7,798 nucleotides of DNA from Candidatus Pacearchaeota archaeon. GTDB lineage: Archaea; Nanobdellota; Nanobdellia; UBA10117; JABICX01. Under the pieces are notes generated by a model. The model made no database searches, was not told where the DNA came from, and saw only the letters and a list, made by a program, of their open reading frames with translations. Below are positions 1 through 6,741 of this stretch, piece by piece. Position numbers and translations under genes: made by a program. How positions within the stretch are numbered: the first letter of the stretch is position 1; every line of letters starts with the position of its first letter. The stretch spans positions 1 to 7,798 of the forward strand of contig JAFCCX010000032.1 of the NCBI GenBank assembly GCA_017609995.1, written 5' to 3'.

Positions 1-1
1 A

Positions 2-1474
2 AAAGAGTTAAGAGGTGCTGGAGTAAAAAGAGTTTCAATACCATCAGAAGGAAAAATAACAATTGGTGGTAAGAAAGCAATAGAGTTTCATCCATTCAAA
101 GAATATTTTAGACCTAATATAGAACAGGTTACACCTTGGGGAAAGTCTTTAAAATGGAGTGTATCTGAAACCCCATCTGGAACACAAGTGATGGGGTTGT
201 CTGCACAATGGCAACGAATGTTAGTAAGAGGACATTTTGAGAAACCAGAAGGGATTGCTAGAGCATTTAAAATTAGGCAAAGTGTTATGGGAACTGCTGC
301 AAGAAAGACAGTTGGATTAAAAAATATACACCAAGTAAGTCATATAGGAACAAATATACTAGGAGTAACTGAATTTAAACCAAGCCTTGATATTTTTTCA
401 GGGAAACCATTATCATTAAAACCATCTAAAATAAAAGTTCTTAGAAGTTTAGATCCTAAATTTAAATCAAAAGTTTTCTCACATGAGTTAATTCATGCGA
501 TGCACCCTTCGTGGTCAGAAGCAAAAGTGTTAGGAAGTGAACCAAAAATATCAATCCCACAGATACAGAAAGGTTTAAAAACTAAGAAATATATGAGAAT
601 ATGGGGAGGGGGAACGGGAGGGATTTCTAAATCAGGATTTGTTAAATTATATCATGGAACATCTAAATCTTCTGCCAATATAATTTTAAGAGAAGGATTG
701 AAACCAGCCACATTAACGGGATTTAATAGAAAAATTAGTGGTGGAATAAAACCTGTAGTAGAACCTTTTGTTAGCACCTCTAAAAAAATATGGGTAGCTC
801 AAACATATGCTGGAACAAAGGGAAAGGTATTAGAAATAAATATACCTAAAAAAGAATTTAAAAAGGGATGGAAAAGGGTGCAAATTTTTGATGACCCATT
901 TTCTTCTGCAAGCGAAAAAAATATTGCATTTAGTCAAAATATACCTAAAGAATATATATCGATAGCACAAACTAAATCTAAAATAACACCAACATATTCT
1001 TTTTCTTCGTCGTATAAATCTTACAAATATCCTAAACACACAAGAGGGATATATGCACCAACTAAATCAGGCAGTTCATTGTATAAACCAAAACGAAGTA
1101 TAACATCATTATCAACACCATATATTTCTAAAAAAATATCTAAGGCAGGTTCTATCTATAAACCATCTAAATCTATTAAGACACCAAGACAACCATTATA
1201 TAAAAGGTATCCAACTTATGTTCCAATAGTACCAGGAATACCACCACCATCACCTCCAAAGAAAAAACAATCTAAAAATCCATTTGGATTATTTAAACTA
1301 TCACCAGGTGGATTTTATGAAGGGCGTAAACCTCCTAAGAAGAAGAAGAAAAGAAAGCTAAGCAGAACACCAAGTCTAGTAGCAATCGGCAGAGGGATCT
1401 TCGCACCAACAAAGGCAAGTGGTGAGTTTAGTTCATTGAATATTAGACCTATGATTAGGAGGAGAAAAAGATAA
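2..1474 (+). CDS. Zincin metalloprotease-like plus ADP-ribosyltransferase-like protein with basic tail (5' partial)
   Basis: The reading frame is open from base 2 with no stop, so the GTG at 188 is probably internal and the true start lies left of the window; 490 residues are visible. Numbered from base 2, residues 161-165 are HELIH, an HExxH zinc-protease motif, followed by a Glu at 173 that could be a third ligand. Residues about 215-320 resemble the ADP-ribosyltransferase (ART) fold: LYHGTS at 216-221, then IILREGLKP, FVSTSKK near 256-262 with a following TYAG, then GKVLEINIP and a late NIPKEYI. Residues from about 324 to the end are a low-complexity Lys/Ser/Pro/Tyr-rich tail with PPPSPP at 414-419, a KKKKKRK run at 446-452 and the end RRRKR. 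It may be a virion or injected protein that modifies a host target, with the tail binding nucleic acid; this is inference. The stop overlaps the next start (TAATG). Fold assignments rest on motifs only. Confidence 0.75.
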   Translation, partial: KELRGAGVKRVSIPSEGKITIGGKKAIEFHPFKEYFRPNIEQVTPWGKSLKWSVSETPSGTQVMGLSAQWQRMLVRGHFEKPEGIARAFKIRQSVMGTAARKTVGLKNIHQVSHIGTNILGVTEFKPSLDIFSGKPLSLKPSKIKVLRSLDPKFKSKVFSHELIHAMHPSWSEAKVLGSEPKISIPQIQKGLKTKKYMRIWGGGTGGISKSGFVKLYHGTSKSSANIILREGLKPATLTGFNRKISGGIKPVVEPFVSTSKKIWVAQTYAGTKGKVLEINIPKKEFKKGWKRVQIFDDPFSSASEKNIAFSQNIPKEYISIAQTKSKITPTYSFSSSYKSYKYPKHTRGIYAPTKSGSSLYKPKRSITSLSTPYISKKISKAGSIYKPSKSIKTPRQPLYKRYPTYVPIVPGIPPPSPPKKKQSKNPFGLFKLSPGGFYEGRKPPKKKKKRKLSRTPSLVAIGRGIFAPTKASGEFSSLNIRPMIRRRKR

Positions 1475-1632
1475 TGCCAAAAAGAAGAAAAAGTAAGACG
1501 TTAGCAGGTCAAAGAGTTCCTGTTGAAATGGTTTTGAAAGTTAGAAAACTGCAAGAGATGATGAGAAACAAGGGAAAGAAAGTAAGTTTACAAGACACTT
1601 ACAGAATGATTGCCAGGAGATTAAGACTATGA
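1474..1632 (+). CDS. Small basic ribbon-helix-helix-like protein (52 aa)
   Basis: A 52-residue ORF fills the gap between its neighbours exactly. Its ATG shares one base with the upstream stop (TAATG), and its TGA overlaps the next start (ATGA). An AGGAGG lies at 1457-1462, about 11 bases before the ATG. The N-terminus MPKRRKSK is strongly basic. Residues 13-17 (RVPVE) could form the strand of an RHH fold, followed by helix 1 (about 18-34) and a SLQDTYRMIARRL helix (38-50) that matches the usual 'S..eaIr.aL' second helix. It may be a DNA-binding regulator of the operon or a basic protein that coats the element's DNA; the sequence does not decide. The exact fit between neighbours is the best evidence that the gene is real. 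Confidence 0.72.
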   Translation: MPKRRKSKTLAGQRVPVEMVLKVRKLQEMMRNKGKKVSLQDTYRMIARRLRL

Positions 1633-2141
1633 ACAAGAGGGGTGATTTTACTGGTGTCTTGTTCTTTGTAGTAAGCATAGCTGCCTTTGCGATCTTCCTA
1701 TTAATAATAGGTTATATTGTTCCTGAAATTATGAATCCATTGAAAGAACAAATGGGAATATCAGAAGAGATTAACAATAGTTTACAGGCAGGAATAAACA
1801 TTACTCAAAATACATTACCCGTTCTTTGGTTCATTATGTTTGGTGGGTTGCTATTAGGACTATTCGTAACAGCATGGTTCATACCATCACACCCAATCTT
1901 TGCACCTATATTTGGAATACTTATGATCGTAACCATATTCGTTTCAATAGCATTGAGTAATGCTTATGAGGCATTGGCAGAACACGCAACACTTTCAAGC
2001 ACAGCAGCAGAACAAGGTGCTATAGTATTTATGATGTCAAACCTTCCTTACCTTGCATTTATAATAGGAGTAGTAATATTAGTTCTTGCGTATGCGAAAC
2101 CTGGAAGTTCAGGAGGTGGATCAAGTGAAGTTCCCGTATAA
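1629..2141 (+). CDS. Four-helix integral membrane protein with MNKRG N-terminus
   Basis: This 170-residue protein has predicted membrane helices at about residues 8-31, 63-84, 88-110 and 135-156, and a Gly/Ser-rich tail (PGSSGGGSS) after the last. The start MNKRG followed by a hydrophobic helix resembles archaeal class III (pilin-type) signal sequences, which are cut after Gly. Four helices is unusual for a pilin, though, and Asp at +1 is not ideal, so cleavage is uncertain. The ATG overlaps the upstream TGA by four bases, and AGGAGA at 1615-1620 sits 8 bases before it. Its position directly before the large surface protein suggests a membrane partner or membrane-embedded particle component. 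No family is recognised. Confidence 0.85.
   Translation: MNKRGDFTGVLFFVVSIAAFAIFLLIIGYIVPEIMNPLKEQMGISEEINNSLQAGINITQNTLPVLWFIMFGGLLLGLFVTAWFIPSHPIFAPIFGILMIVTIFVSIALSNAYEALAEHATLSSTAAEQGAIVFMMSNLPYLAFIIGVVILVLAYAKPGSSGGGSSEVPV
2111..2118 (+). promoter_or_regulatory. Strong Shine-Dalgarno that sets the GTG start at 2125
   Basis: AGGAGGTG, continuing as GATCA, is close to a full match to the archaeal/bacterial anti-SD and lies 6 bases before GTG 2125. It is embedded in the coding sequence of the upstream membrane protein, within the codons for its Gly/Ser tail. The same frame is open back to a TTG at 2086, but that start has no comparable ribosome-binding site and would put a charged stretch in front of the signal peptide. 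GTG 2125 is therefore preferred. Confidence 0.85.
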
Positions 2142-4485
2142 GTTACCACTATTTATATTAGTATTCATCTTTCTAATTCCTAGTATTCTTTCTCTAGGTG
2201 CAGAAACAAAATATGAAGATTATACTGGTGGTTCTGATACCACAACATTAGGTACTAGCACATGGAAAGCGATGACGTTTACAGTAGGAACTACAGGCAC
2301 AGACAAAGCATTCAATATTAAGAAAGTTAGATTGAGTATGCAAGGTGATGGAAGCACAGGAACAACAATAGTTGGTATAAGAAATGTTGATGGTTCAGGA
2401 GAACCAATAGGAGAAGATATAGCAAATGGGACATTATCAAATGCAGACACACCAACAGGAAGTCTTACTTGGCAAGAAGTTAATATGACTACTCCAATTA
2501 CATTAGCAAAGGGAACTCAGTATGCGATTGTTGTGAGGTCTGGATCTCCTACTCTTACATTAGAGCAATCGAATGCAGGAGGATATGGTGGAGGAAATGA
2601 ATGGACAAGTGTAACAGCAGGTAATACATGGGCAGATAATGCACCAATAGATTTTCAATTTGAAGTATACGGCAGCACATCAGAATTTTCTATTGAAACA
2701 GAACTTATAGCACCAGCAAATTTAACAGGTGTTCTTAGTTCAGCAGTGTTTAATATTTCAAGTGGGTTAGAAGTTGTAGGTTTCTCTGCAAATATAACTA
2801 ATGTTACATTATTTATTTGGAACTCTACAAATGATTTGGTTAATACTTCAAGAAGCACATTACAAACAGTTGTAACAAATACAACACTAACAAACTACAC
2901 TATATTTCCTGCACCAACAATTACTGTTGGTGAATATACTTGGAACGCCGAAACTTGTTATGAAAATAATACTGCTGGTGGTTCTGGTTGTGTCTTTGCA
3001 CCTAACAATCTTTCATTTACTTATGGTTTCATAAAGAACGCAGAAACATTCGATGCTTCAGTAGGAGATTTATCAACAACAGATTTTACTTTGAACCTAA
3101 CTCTATCAGAAGAAATATTGTTATCAACTGTTAACTTACATTATAACGGAACAAGATATACTACAACTAGAACTGCAATAGGTGACGACCAAATATATAC
3201 TTTAACAATAGATACTCCTGCAGTTCTTGCGTCTACAGCAATGACATTCTTTTGGGAAATTATACTTAAAGATGGGTTTCCTATTTCAAATACTAATACA
3301 ACTGCACAAACTCAAACCATAACACCAAGTAATTTATTTGTTTGTGCCTTACCAACAGATGTAAGAGCAATAAACTTTACAATTTATAGAGAAGATGCAC
3401 CAACTACATTGATAACAGCAGATAACTTTGAAGCGTCTTTTAGTTGGAAACTAGATCCTTCCTCCTCAACAACAAAGAATACTTCGATTACACTAACAGC
3501 AAAGAGTAATGTAGAAATGTGTATAACACCAAACTCTACTTTCTATGTTGATTCAACAGTAGAAGTTAGAGAGGCAGGTTACTCCACAAGAATCTTTGAG
3601 TTTAGTAACAAACAATATAACAATGTTTCAACAACTCAAAACTTATACTTATTGAATACAACAAGTTCAACGTCATTCATATTATTTGTAAGAGATAGTG
3701 CATTTATTCCTATTTCAGAAGCAATAATTGAAGTAGAAAGACTTATTGTTGCTAATAATACTTATATTTTAGTAGAATCTGCAAAGACAGACCAGAACGG
3801 AAAGAGTGTAGGGCATTTCTTAACAGAAGATGCGTCTTATAGGTTCAAAGTTTATGTAGATGATTCATTAAAACTTACAACTCTTCCAGGAAAAATAGTG
3901 TGCGAATCAGAACCATGCACCGTAACATTAACATTACCTGCAGATGTAGGAGATGGGTTGGATAACTATGAACCAATACAAAATTTAGTTTCTACACTAA
4001 CTTATGATAAGACAACACAAATTGTTACTTATACTTATACTGATACAGACACAACAGCACAAGGTGGAAGGTTGGAAGTTATACATTGGGATTATGGTAA
4101 TGTTTCTCAAACAGTAGTTTGCAATACAACAAGCACAGAAGTATTAGGAAATATTCAATGTGATTTAAGTGCTTTCCAGAATGGAACTTACCTAGTTAAT
4201 GCTTATAATAATAGGGTTGATGCACCAAATAAATTAGACAAAAGGATAATAGTTGCTAAGATTAGAGATATTATTGGTATGATTGGAGATGATGGTTTGC
4301 TATGGACGGCATTTTTAGTTGTGGCTATTGTTATGGTGGGTCTATTTAAACCTGCCATAGCAATATTCTTTGCTGTTGGTGGTGTTTTCTTGATGTCTTT
4401 GGTAGGAATAGCCAGTATTTCAACAGTTTCTTTAATATCTATAGGGGTAATAGGAGTTATATTCCTCTGGGAGATGCGTAAATGA
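2125..4485 (+). CDS. Large secreted, membrane-anchored multi-domain beta protein (putative spike)
   Basis: This 786-residue protein starts at GTG 2125 and overlaps the previous gene by 17 bases. Residues 1-25 (MKFPYKLPLFILVFIFLIPS...) form a Sec-type signal peptide. Residues about 30-184 match a beta-sandwich seen in phage and archaeal surface proteins, with landmarks 'MTFTVG', 'TWQEVNMTTPITLAKGTQYA', an 'AGGYGGGN' loop and a final 'DFQFEVYG'. Ig-like stretches follow at about 190-300 (with 'GEYTWNAETC') and 302-400. Residues 405-515 are beta-rich, 516-604 resemble a carboxypeptidase-regulatory-like Ig domain ('TDQNGKSVGHF'), and 618-712 are another Ig/FN3-like unit. Three hydrophobic helices lie at about 726-741, 743-761 and 766-783, leaving a short basic end. 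About two dozen N-x-S/T sequons support an extracellular location. It is probably a virion spike or host-surface protein displayed from the membrane. The exact ligand is unknown. Confidence 0.85.
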   Translation: MKFPYKLPLFILVFIFLIPSILSLGAETKYEDYTGGSDTTTLGTSTWKAMTFTVGTTGTDKAFNIKKVRLSMQGDGSTGTTIVGIRNVDGSGEPIGEDIANGTLSNADTPTGSLTWQEVNMTTPITLAKGTQYAIVVRSGSPTLTLEQSNAGGYGGGNEWTSVTAGNTWADNAPIDFQFEVYGSTSEFSIETELIAPANLTGVLSSAVFNISSGLEVVGFSANITNVTLFIWNSTNDLVNTSRSTLQTVVTNTTLTNYTIFPAPTITVGEYTWNAETCYENNTAGGSGCVFAPNNLSFTYGFIKNAETFDASVGDLSTTDFTLNLTLSEEILLSTVNLHYNGTRYTTTRTAIGDDQIYTLTIDTPAVLASTAMTFFWEIILKDGFPISNTNTTAQTQTITPSNLFVCALPTDVRAINFTIYREDAPTTLITADNFEASFSWKLDPSSSTTKNTSITLTAKSNVEMCITPNSTFYVDSTVEVREAGYSTRIFEFSNKQYNNVSTTQNLYLLNTTSSTSFILFVRDSAFIPISEAIIEVERLIVANNTYILVESAKTDQNGKSVGHFLTEDASYRFKVYVDDSLKLTTLPGKIVCESEPCTVTLTLPADVGDGLDNYEPIQNLVSTLTYDKTTQIVTYTYTDTDTTAQGGRLEVIHWDYGNVSQTVVCNTTSTEVLGNIQCDLSAFQNGTYLVNAYNNRVDAPNKLDKRIIVAKIRDIIGMIGDDGLLWTAFLVVAIVMVGLFKPAIAIFFAVGGVFLMSLVGIASISTVSLISIGVIGVIFLWEMRK

Positions 4486-4958
4486 TGAAAAAAGGAGTGG
4501 TTTTGTTAAGGAATATTATCTTTATGACCTTACTATTTGGTGCAGTAATGGCTATGGGAACTATTTTTGTTAATGACATGGCTACAGAATACAGTAATAC
4601 TGATATGGAAACACAGTTTAATAGTGATGAAGCAAGTGGTCTAGGTAGTTCTGTTTCTGGGAGAATTAATACTTCTATTGCAGGAATGAGAGAAGCGTCT
4701 GAACCACAGGAAGAAGGGAAGTCTGGACTTATTGGTGCGTTCAACACTTTAGGAGGTGTTTTAACTGGAGCTTCTACTATTATATCTGCAGTATTTAGAG
4801 CTCCTATTATAGCTGGTGATGCAATAGAAATTCTTATGAATAGTATGGCTGTTCCTACTGTTCTTTCTGCGATCATAAGTAACTTTATAATTTTAGTTCT
4901 TTATGCTATTATAATATTTGGAGTTATAACTGCAGCATTAAGAGGAGGAAAAGTATAA
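4482..4958 (+). CDS. Small membrane protein with N- and C-terminal helices
   Basis: This 158-residue protein has a hydrophobic helix at about 8-31 after MMKKG, a polar Ser/Glu-rich central part (32-82), an amphipathic, Gly-rich stretch (83-104) and a strong helix at about 125-151, ending RGGKV. The MKKG-hydrophobic N-terminus could be a class III signal or a plain anchor. ATG 4482 overlaps the upstream TGA, and GGGAG at 4469-4473 is well placed; a second ATG at 4485 is equally possible and changes one residue. Its place between the large anchored protein and the two-helix hairpin gene suggests it belongs to the same membrane assembly. No known family is recognised. Confidence 0.82.
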   Translation: MMKKGVVLLRNIIFMTLLFGAVMAMGTIFVNDMATEYSNTDMETQFNSDEASGLGSSVSGRINTSIAGMREASEPQEEGKSGLIGAFNTLGGVLTGASTIISAVFRAPIIAGDAIEILMNSMAVPTVLSAIISNFIILVLYAIIIFGVITAALRGGKV

Positions 4959-5212
4959 TGACATTCGCACCACCATCTGGAAACTTTACATCCTTTACAG
5001 GATTCTTTGAATACATGAACGCAACCATCGCAGGATGGTTCATGCCTGGATTAGTAATTGCTTTCTTTCTAATAATAGCTATTAAGTTATTGTATAGTCA
5101 AAATTCTGTATCAAGAAGTTTTGGAACAGCAGGGTTCATGACAATATTTATAATCTTCACTGGTATAGGTATTGTGTGGATGCACGTAGAAAATACAACA
5201 GGGGTGCAATGA
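4958..5212 (+). CDS. 84-residue two-helix hydrophobic hairpin protein
   Basis: This short protein has predicted membrane helices at about residues 24-45 and 56-76, joined by a polar turn (YSQNSVSRSFGT). The N-terminus is polar and Phe-rich, and the last residues (HVENTTGVQ) are short and polar. It has no obvious cleavable signal peptide. The start has a good GGAGGA at 4944-4949, 8 bases upstream, and overlaps the previous stop (TAATG). The size and hairpin layout match two known classes: major coat proteins of spindle-shaped archaeal viruses (SSV VP1-like) and VirB2/TrbC-type conjugative pilins. The sequence alone does not choose between them, and an ordinary membrane accessory protein is also possible. 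Strong expression would be expected for either subunit role. Confidence 0.82.
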   Translation: MTFAPPSGNFTSFTGFFEYMNATIAGWFMPGLVIAFFLIIAIKLLYSQNSVSRSFGTAGFMTIFIIFTGIGIVWMHVENTTGVQ

Positions 5213-6741
5213 TAAATAAAATCTTACTTAGTTTACTTGTAGTCTTAATTTCAATTAGTATAGCTGGTGGTATTGATGTTGTAGATAGGGATAGAGATAT
5301 AGACTTTGGAGTATTTATTCAAACACCAATTCAAACAGGAGGAAGTGTTGCACCAGGAACAACTACAGATACTAACGCAACAACAGAATGTACTGGTGCA
5401 GAAGTTTTATTAGGTAACTCTTCATGTCAAAGTACAGCTCCATTCTTAGCAGCGGCAGGAACGGATACAGATACCAACGCTTCAACAACTTGCACAGGTG
5501 GAGAAGTATTATTAGGAAACACAAGTTGCCAGAACATTGTAGACTTTTTAACAGGCGGTGCTGACACTCAAAAAACAACAGATTTTTTCTATGTTTATAA
5601 TGATTCAGATACTATTTATTTCAATGAAACACAACTAAATGAAACAATAGAAAATAGAATAGCGTCGGTAACTTATAGACCTGTAAGTATGAATGTAACA
5701 GGAGGAACTTTAGATGTAGGAAACTTCACAGACCTTTGGTATACTAAAGATGGTTTTAATGTTAACATTTCAGAAGATAGCGGTGCTCCTCCTGTCTTAG
5801 AAGTAATCATAAACTATAGTGGTGTTATTGATTTTAATACAGTAATTCTAAGAGAACTTTATAAAGGTGGAGCAGGTCATGAAATAGTTATTGGTCTTTA
5901 TGATTTTGACGGTGGAGTTTATGAAGAAGAGTATGGTGATATAACAGACATGGATGATTATGCCTTTAGTATTTTTAATGTTCTCGATTCCGACGACCAT
6001 ATACAAAATGGAGTAGTAAGTTTAAGATTAAGACATGAACAAAATGGTATTTCAAACCATGATTTATCTATAGATTATGCTGTATTAGTTGATGGTTTTT
6101 CTACGATCACAACAACAGACCACGATAGTTTAAGTGGTAGAGATGGCACAGAAAACCATCCTTGGGCTATGGATGCTGCTGCAACTAGGAACTTTACAGG
6201 CAACTTATTCATGGACACGGGAGGGTATAATTTCACAGCAAATTGGTTATTTGGATTTCTTAATTGGAGTTACTTACAAAATATTCCTTCTTATGTAAAA
6301 GATTGGAGTTTACATTTTACACATCTCTCTAATTTCACAGACGATATACTTTGGACTTCAGACTTTAATGATACTTTTGATGAGAGAGATACAGACACAA
6401 TTTCAAACGAAACTGATTTAATTAATTCAGTAAACACAACAGCAAATATAGAATCTTTAAACTTTGTGCAAGGTTCACATTTAGTAGATATATTTATTAA
6501 TGATTCCGAATTGCCTCTTGCCAATCTAACCCTACCTTATTGTGGAAATATTACTGGTGCAGTATCAGACCTTTGCACAATAGTTGATACAGATACCACT
6601 TACTTCCCTATAGACCAAGACGTAAATATAACTTCTAACGTAACATTTAACAATATTACTATGGGTGGTGGAAGTATATCAACCAATGGTTCTTGTCTAT
6701 TTATGAAGTGGGGAACTTCAGAGATTGGGGTTTGTTTATAA
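5209..6741 (+). CDS. Secreted fibre-like protein with phage tail-fibre modules
   Basis: This 510-residue protein starts at ATG 5209, which overlaps the upstream TGA (ATGA) and follows AGGGGTG at 5200-5206. The frame is open back to GTG 5176, but that would bury the signal peptide. Residues 1-20 (MINKILLSLLVVLISISIAG) form a Sec-type signal. Residues 54-114 hold two copies of a 34-residue-spaced repeat, each with two Cys. Residues about 155-300 resemble the beta-sandwich of phage tail proteins, with landmarks 'GGTLDVGNFTDLWYTKDG', 'LYKGGAGHEIVIGLYDF', 'LRLRHEQNG' and 'HDLSIDYAVL'. Then TDHDSLSGRDGTENHPW at 303-319 matches the 'DHxxLxGRDxxxxHP' collar motif of phage tail fibres. The C-terminal part has 'CGNITGAVSDLCTIVDTDTTYF', a Cys-bounded fibre-type motif, and ends 'GVCL'. 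There are many sequons and no second membrane helix. It is a likely receptor-binding or surface fibre exported from the cell. Confidence 0.85.
   Translation: MINKILLSLLVVLISISIAGGIDVVDRDRDIDFGVFIQTPIQTGGSVAPGTTTDTNATTECTGAEVLLGNSSCQSTAPFLAAAGTDTDTNASTTCTGGEVLLGNTSCQNIVDFLTGGADTQKTTDFFYVYNDSDTIYFNETQLNETIENRIASVTYRPVSMNVTGGTLDVGNFTDLWYTKDGFNVNISEDSGAPPVLEVIINYSGVIDFNTVILRELYKGGAGHEIVIGLYDFDGGVYEEEYGDITDMDDYAFSIFNVLDSDDHIQNGVVSLRLRHEQNGISNHDLSIDYAVLVDGFSTITTTDHDSLSGRDGTENHPWAMDAAATRNFTGNLFMDTGGYNFTANWLFGFLNWSYLQNIPSYVKDWSLHFTHLSNFTDDILWTSDFNDTFDERDTDTISNETDLINSVNTTANIESLNFVQGSHLVDIFINDSELPLANLTLPYCGNITGAVSDLCTIVDTDTTYFPIDQDVNITSNVTFNNITMGGGSISTNGSCLFMKWGTSEIGVCL
5368..5550 (+). repeat. Two-unit tandem protein-coding repeat with paired Cys
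   Basis: Units begin at 5368 and 5470, a period of 102 bases or 34 residues. They encode DTNATTECTGAEVLLGNSSC... and DTNASTTCTGGEVLLGNTSC..., identical at 19 of the 27 aligned residues through the shared FL. Several codons differ synonymously, so this is an old duplication kept by protein-level selection rather than a recent DNA expansion. The two Cys per unit are 12 apart and could form a disulfide in the exported protein. DTNAST..C-type repeats are common in phage tail-fibre proteins. Confidence 0.8.

Noticed and set aside
2086..2124. TTG-initiated 13-residue extension of the large surface protein
   Set aside because: The near-perfect GGAGGTG six bases before GTG 2125 and the signal peptide beginning there make the extension unlikely.
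4457..4876. 139-residue ORF on the minus strand
   Set aside because: It lies antisense to the well-supported membrane protein gene at 4482-4958, has no SD or promoter of its own, and reads as a mirror of that gene's hydrophobic codons.
5176..5208. GTG-initiated 11-residue extension of the fibre protein
   Set aside because: It would add MDARRKYNRGA in front of a clean signal peptide, whereas ATG 5209 gives the ATGA overlap seen elsewhere in the operon.
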